A DNA stretch of 37,187 nt from Acidobacteriota bacterium (GTDB lineage Bacteria; Acidobacteriota; Terriglobia; Bryobacterales; Bryobacteraceae), in NCBI GenBank assembly GCA_016215215.1, contig JACRKW010000173.1:1-37187 (forward strand). The letters are read 5' to 3'. Under the pieces are notes generated by a model. The model was given only the letters and a program-made list of their open reading frames with translations, ran no database searches and was not told the origin of the DNA. Numbering within the stretch: the stretch's first letter is position 1; the number at the start of each line of letters is the position of its first letter. Shown here piece by piece: positions 36,339 through 37,187 of this stretch. The position numbers and the translations under genes were made by a program.

Positions 36339-36622
36339 TTAATCGCGTCGATGTCCGACCGTGTGTTTCTTGTTGATTTCCAGTTTGGTCACCTGCACAA
36401 GAGACAGGTGGTTGGGTAACCAACTGCAGTCCTGCATGCGGCTTGGGGCTGGGCATGGGTTCAATAAACGAGAGCACCGTCCCAGGCCTACGTGGAGCGC
36501 CGTCCTGCCCAGAGTTGCTCGAAACCGCTGCAGTGCCTTTTCCGAACATTGGGCGTGACCGGCAAGTTGATTCCGACAGGCTTTCTCCAGGACAGCCTGT
36601 GATCCGGCCTGGACGCGATTAA
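36339..36622 (+). other. structured non-coding region bounded by an 11-bp perfect inverted repeat (candidate ncRNA or MITE-like element)
   Basis: TTAATCGCGTC (36339-36349) / GACGCGATTAA (36612-36622) enclosing four stem-loops (36390-36410, 36411-36424, 36432-36533, 36576-36600). Confidence 0.4.
36387..36411 (+). repeat. 25-nt imperfect direct repeat, copy 2 (hairpin-forming)
   Basis: GGTCACCTGCACAAGAGACAGGTGG; perfect CACCTG/CAGGTG stem. Confidence 0.6.
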
Positions 36623-36657
36623 TGGTGCTATGGATTTGATACTCTTGAATCGGAGCC

Positions 36658-37187
36658 ATGAACGTCACGTCCCTTGCCGAGCAACTCTTCTTCACGACAG
36701 TTCGAATTGACACGGTAACGGACACCGGCTTACAGGGCTCCGGCACAGGTTTTCTGTACGCACAGAAACACGGGGACCAGGCTTTTCCCTTCGTCGTTAC
36801 GAACAAGCACGTCGTGCGAGGCATGAAAGCCGGGTGGCTTAATTTCCTCCAGAGAGATGTTGATAAACCAAAGCTCGGAAGCTGTTTCCGACTGGAGATT
36901 CAGGGCTGGCGCGACGTTTGGATTGACCATCCTTCGCCCGACGTGGACATCGCGATCTGCCCGTTCGCCCCACTTGAAAGCCACATCAAACAGCAGAACA
37001 ACGTTGATCTCTTTTACCGCTATGTTAGCAGCGAGTTGATCCCGAGTCAGGAAGCGCTTGACAATATCGACGCGCTTGAGTCCTTGACGTTCATCGGCTA
37101 TCCGAACGGCATCTGGGACAAGTCGAACTTCCTCCCTGTTGCGAGACGCGGGACGACGGCAACGCCGTTAATAGTGGACTTCGAAGA
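36658..37187 (+). CDS. trypsin-like serine protease domain protein, 3'-truncated by window edge
   Basis: Hand translation MNVTSLAEQLFFTTVRIDTVTDTGLQGSGTGFLYAQKHGDQAFPFVVTNKHVVRG...HPSPDVDIAICPF...LTFIGYPNGIWD: GSGTGF, TNKHVV (His) and DVDIAI (Asp). Not in the supplied ORF track. Confidence 0.75.
   Translation, partial: MNVTSLAEQLFFTTVRIDTVTDTGLQGSGTGFLYAQKHGDQAFPFVVTNKHVVRGMKAGWLNFLQRDVDKPKLGSCFRLEIQGWRDVWIDHPSPDVDIAICPFAPLESHIKQQNNVDLFYRYVSSELIPSQEALDNIDALESLTFIGYPNGIWDKSNFLPVARRGTTATPLIVDFE

Noticed and set aside
36154-36824. Two minus-strand ORFs (131 and 161 aa) over the structured region
   Set aside because: They overlap the tRNA-proximal hairpins and the protease start antisense, lack coherent domain-like text, and conflict with the plus-strand protease ORF.

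Overview
GC-rich bacterial chromosomal window. The abundance of secreted proteins, a TIGR03437-like C-terminus, tandem amidohydrolases and TAT-type Gfo/Idh/MocA proteins suggests an Acidobacteriota (Bryobacterales/Solibacter-like) origin; this is inference, as no search was run. Most of the window is ordinary: purM-purN, three tandem secreted amidohydrolases, a ParD/VapC-like toxin-antitoxin pair, dtd, cbiM-cbiQ-cbiO, acpS, two GH109-like and one further Gfo/Idh/MocA protein, greA, a PEP-CTERM protein, a subtilase, a LytS-type kinase, ribA, two paralogous M14 peptidases, lipA, an MBL-fold hydrolase, a VOC protein, a CreD-like protein and a SPOR protein. The most unusual part is the right end. 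A tRNA-Pro(TGG) is followed by about 500 nt of non-coding DNA of visibly lower GC. It holds an 11-bp perfect inverted repeat (36339-36349 / 36612-36622) enclosing several nested hairpins, and a trypsin-like serine protease ORF, missed by the ORF track and cut by the window end, starts 35 nt later. This layout resembles a retron msr-msd or other defence ncRNA, or a MITE-like element, but no reverse transcriptase is visible here. Other points worth checking: a CDP-alcohol phosphotransferase that seems to have lost the second half of its catalytic motif by in-frame deletion; cbiM with no stop codon before cbiQ/cbiO; and amidohydrolases lacking metal ligands on both sides of an intact paralogue.
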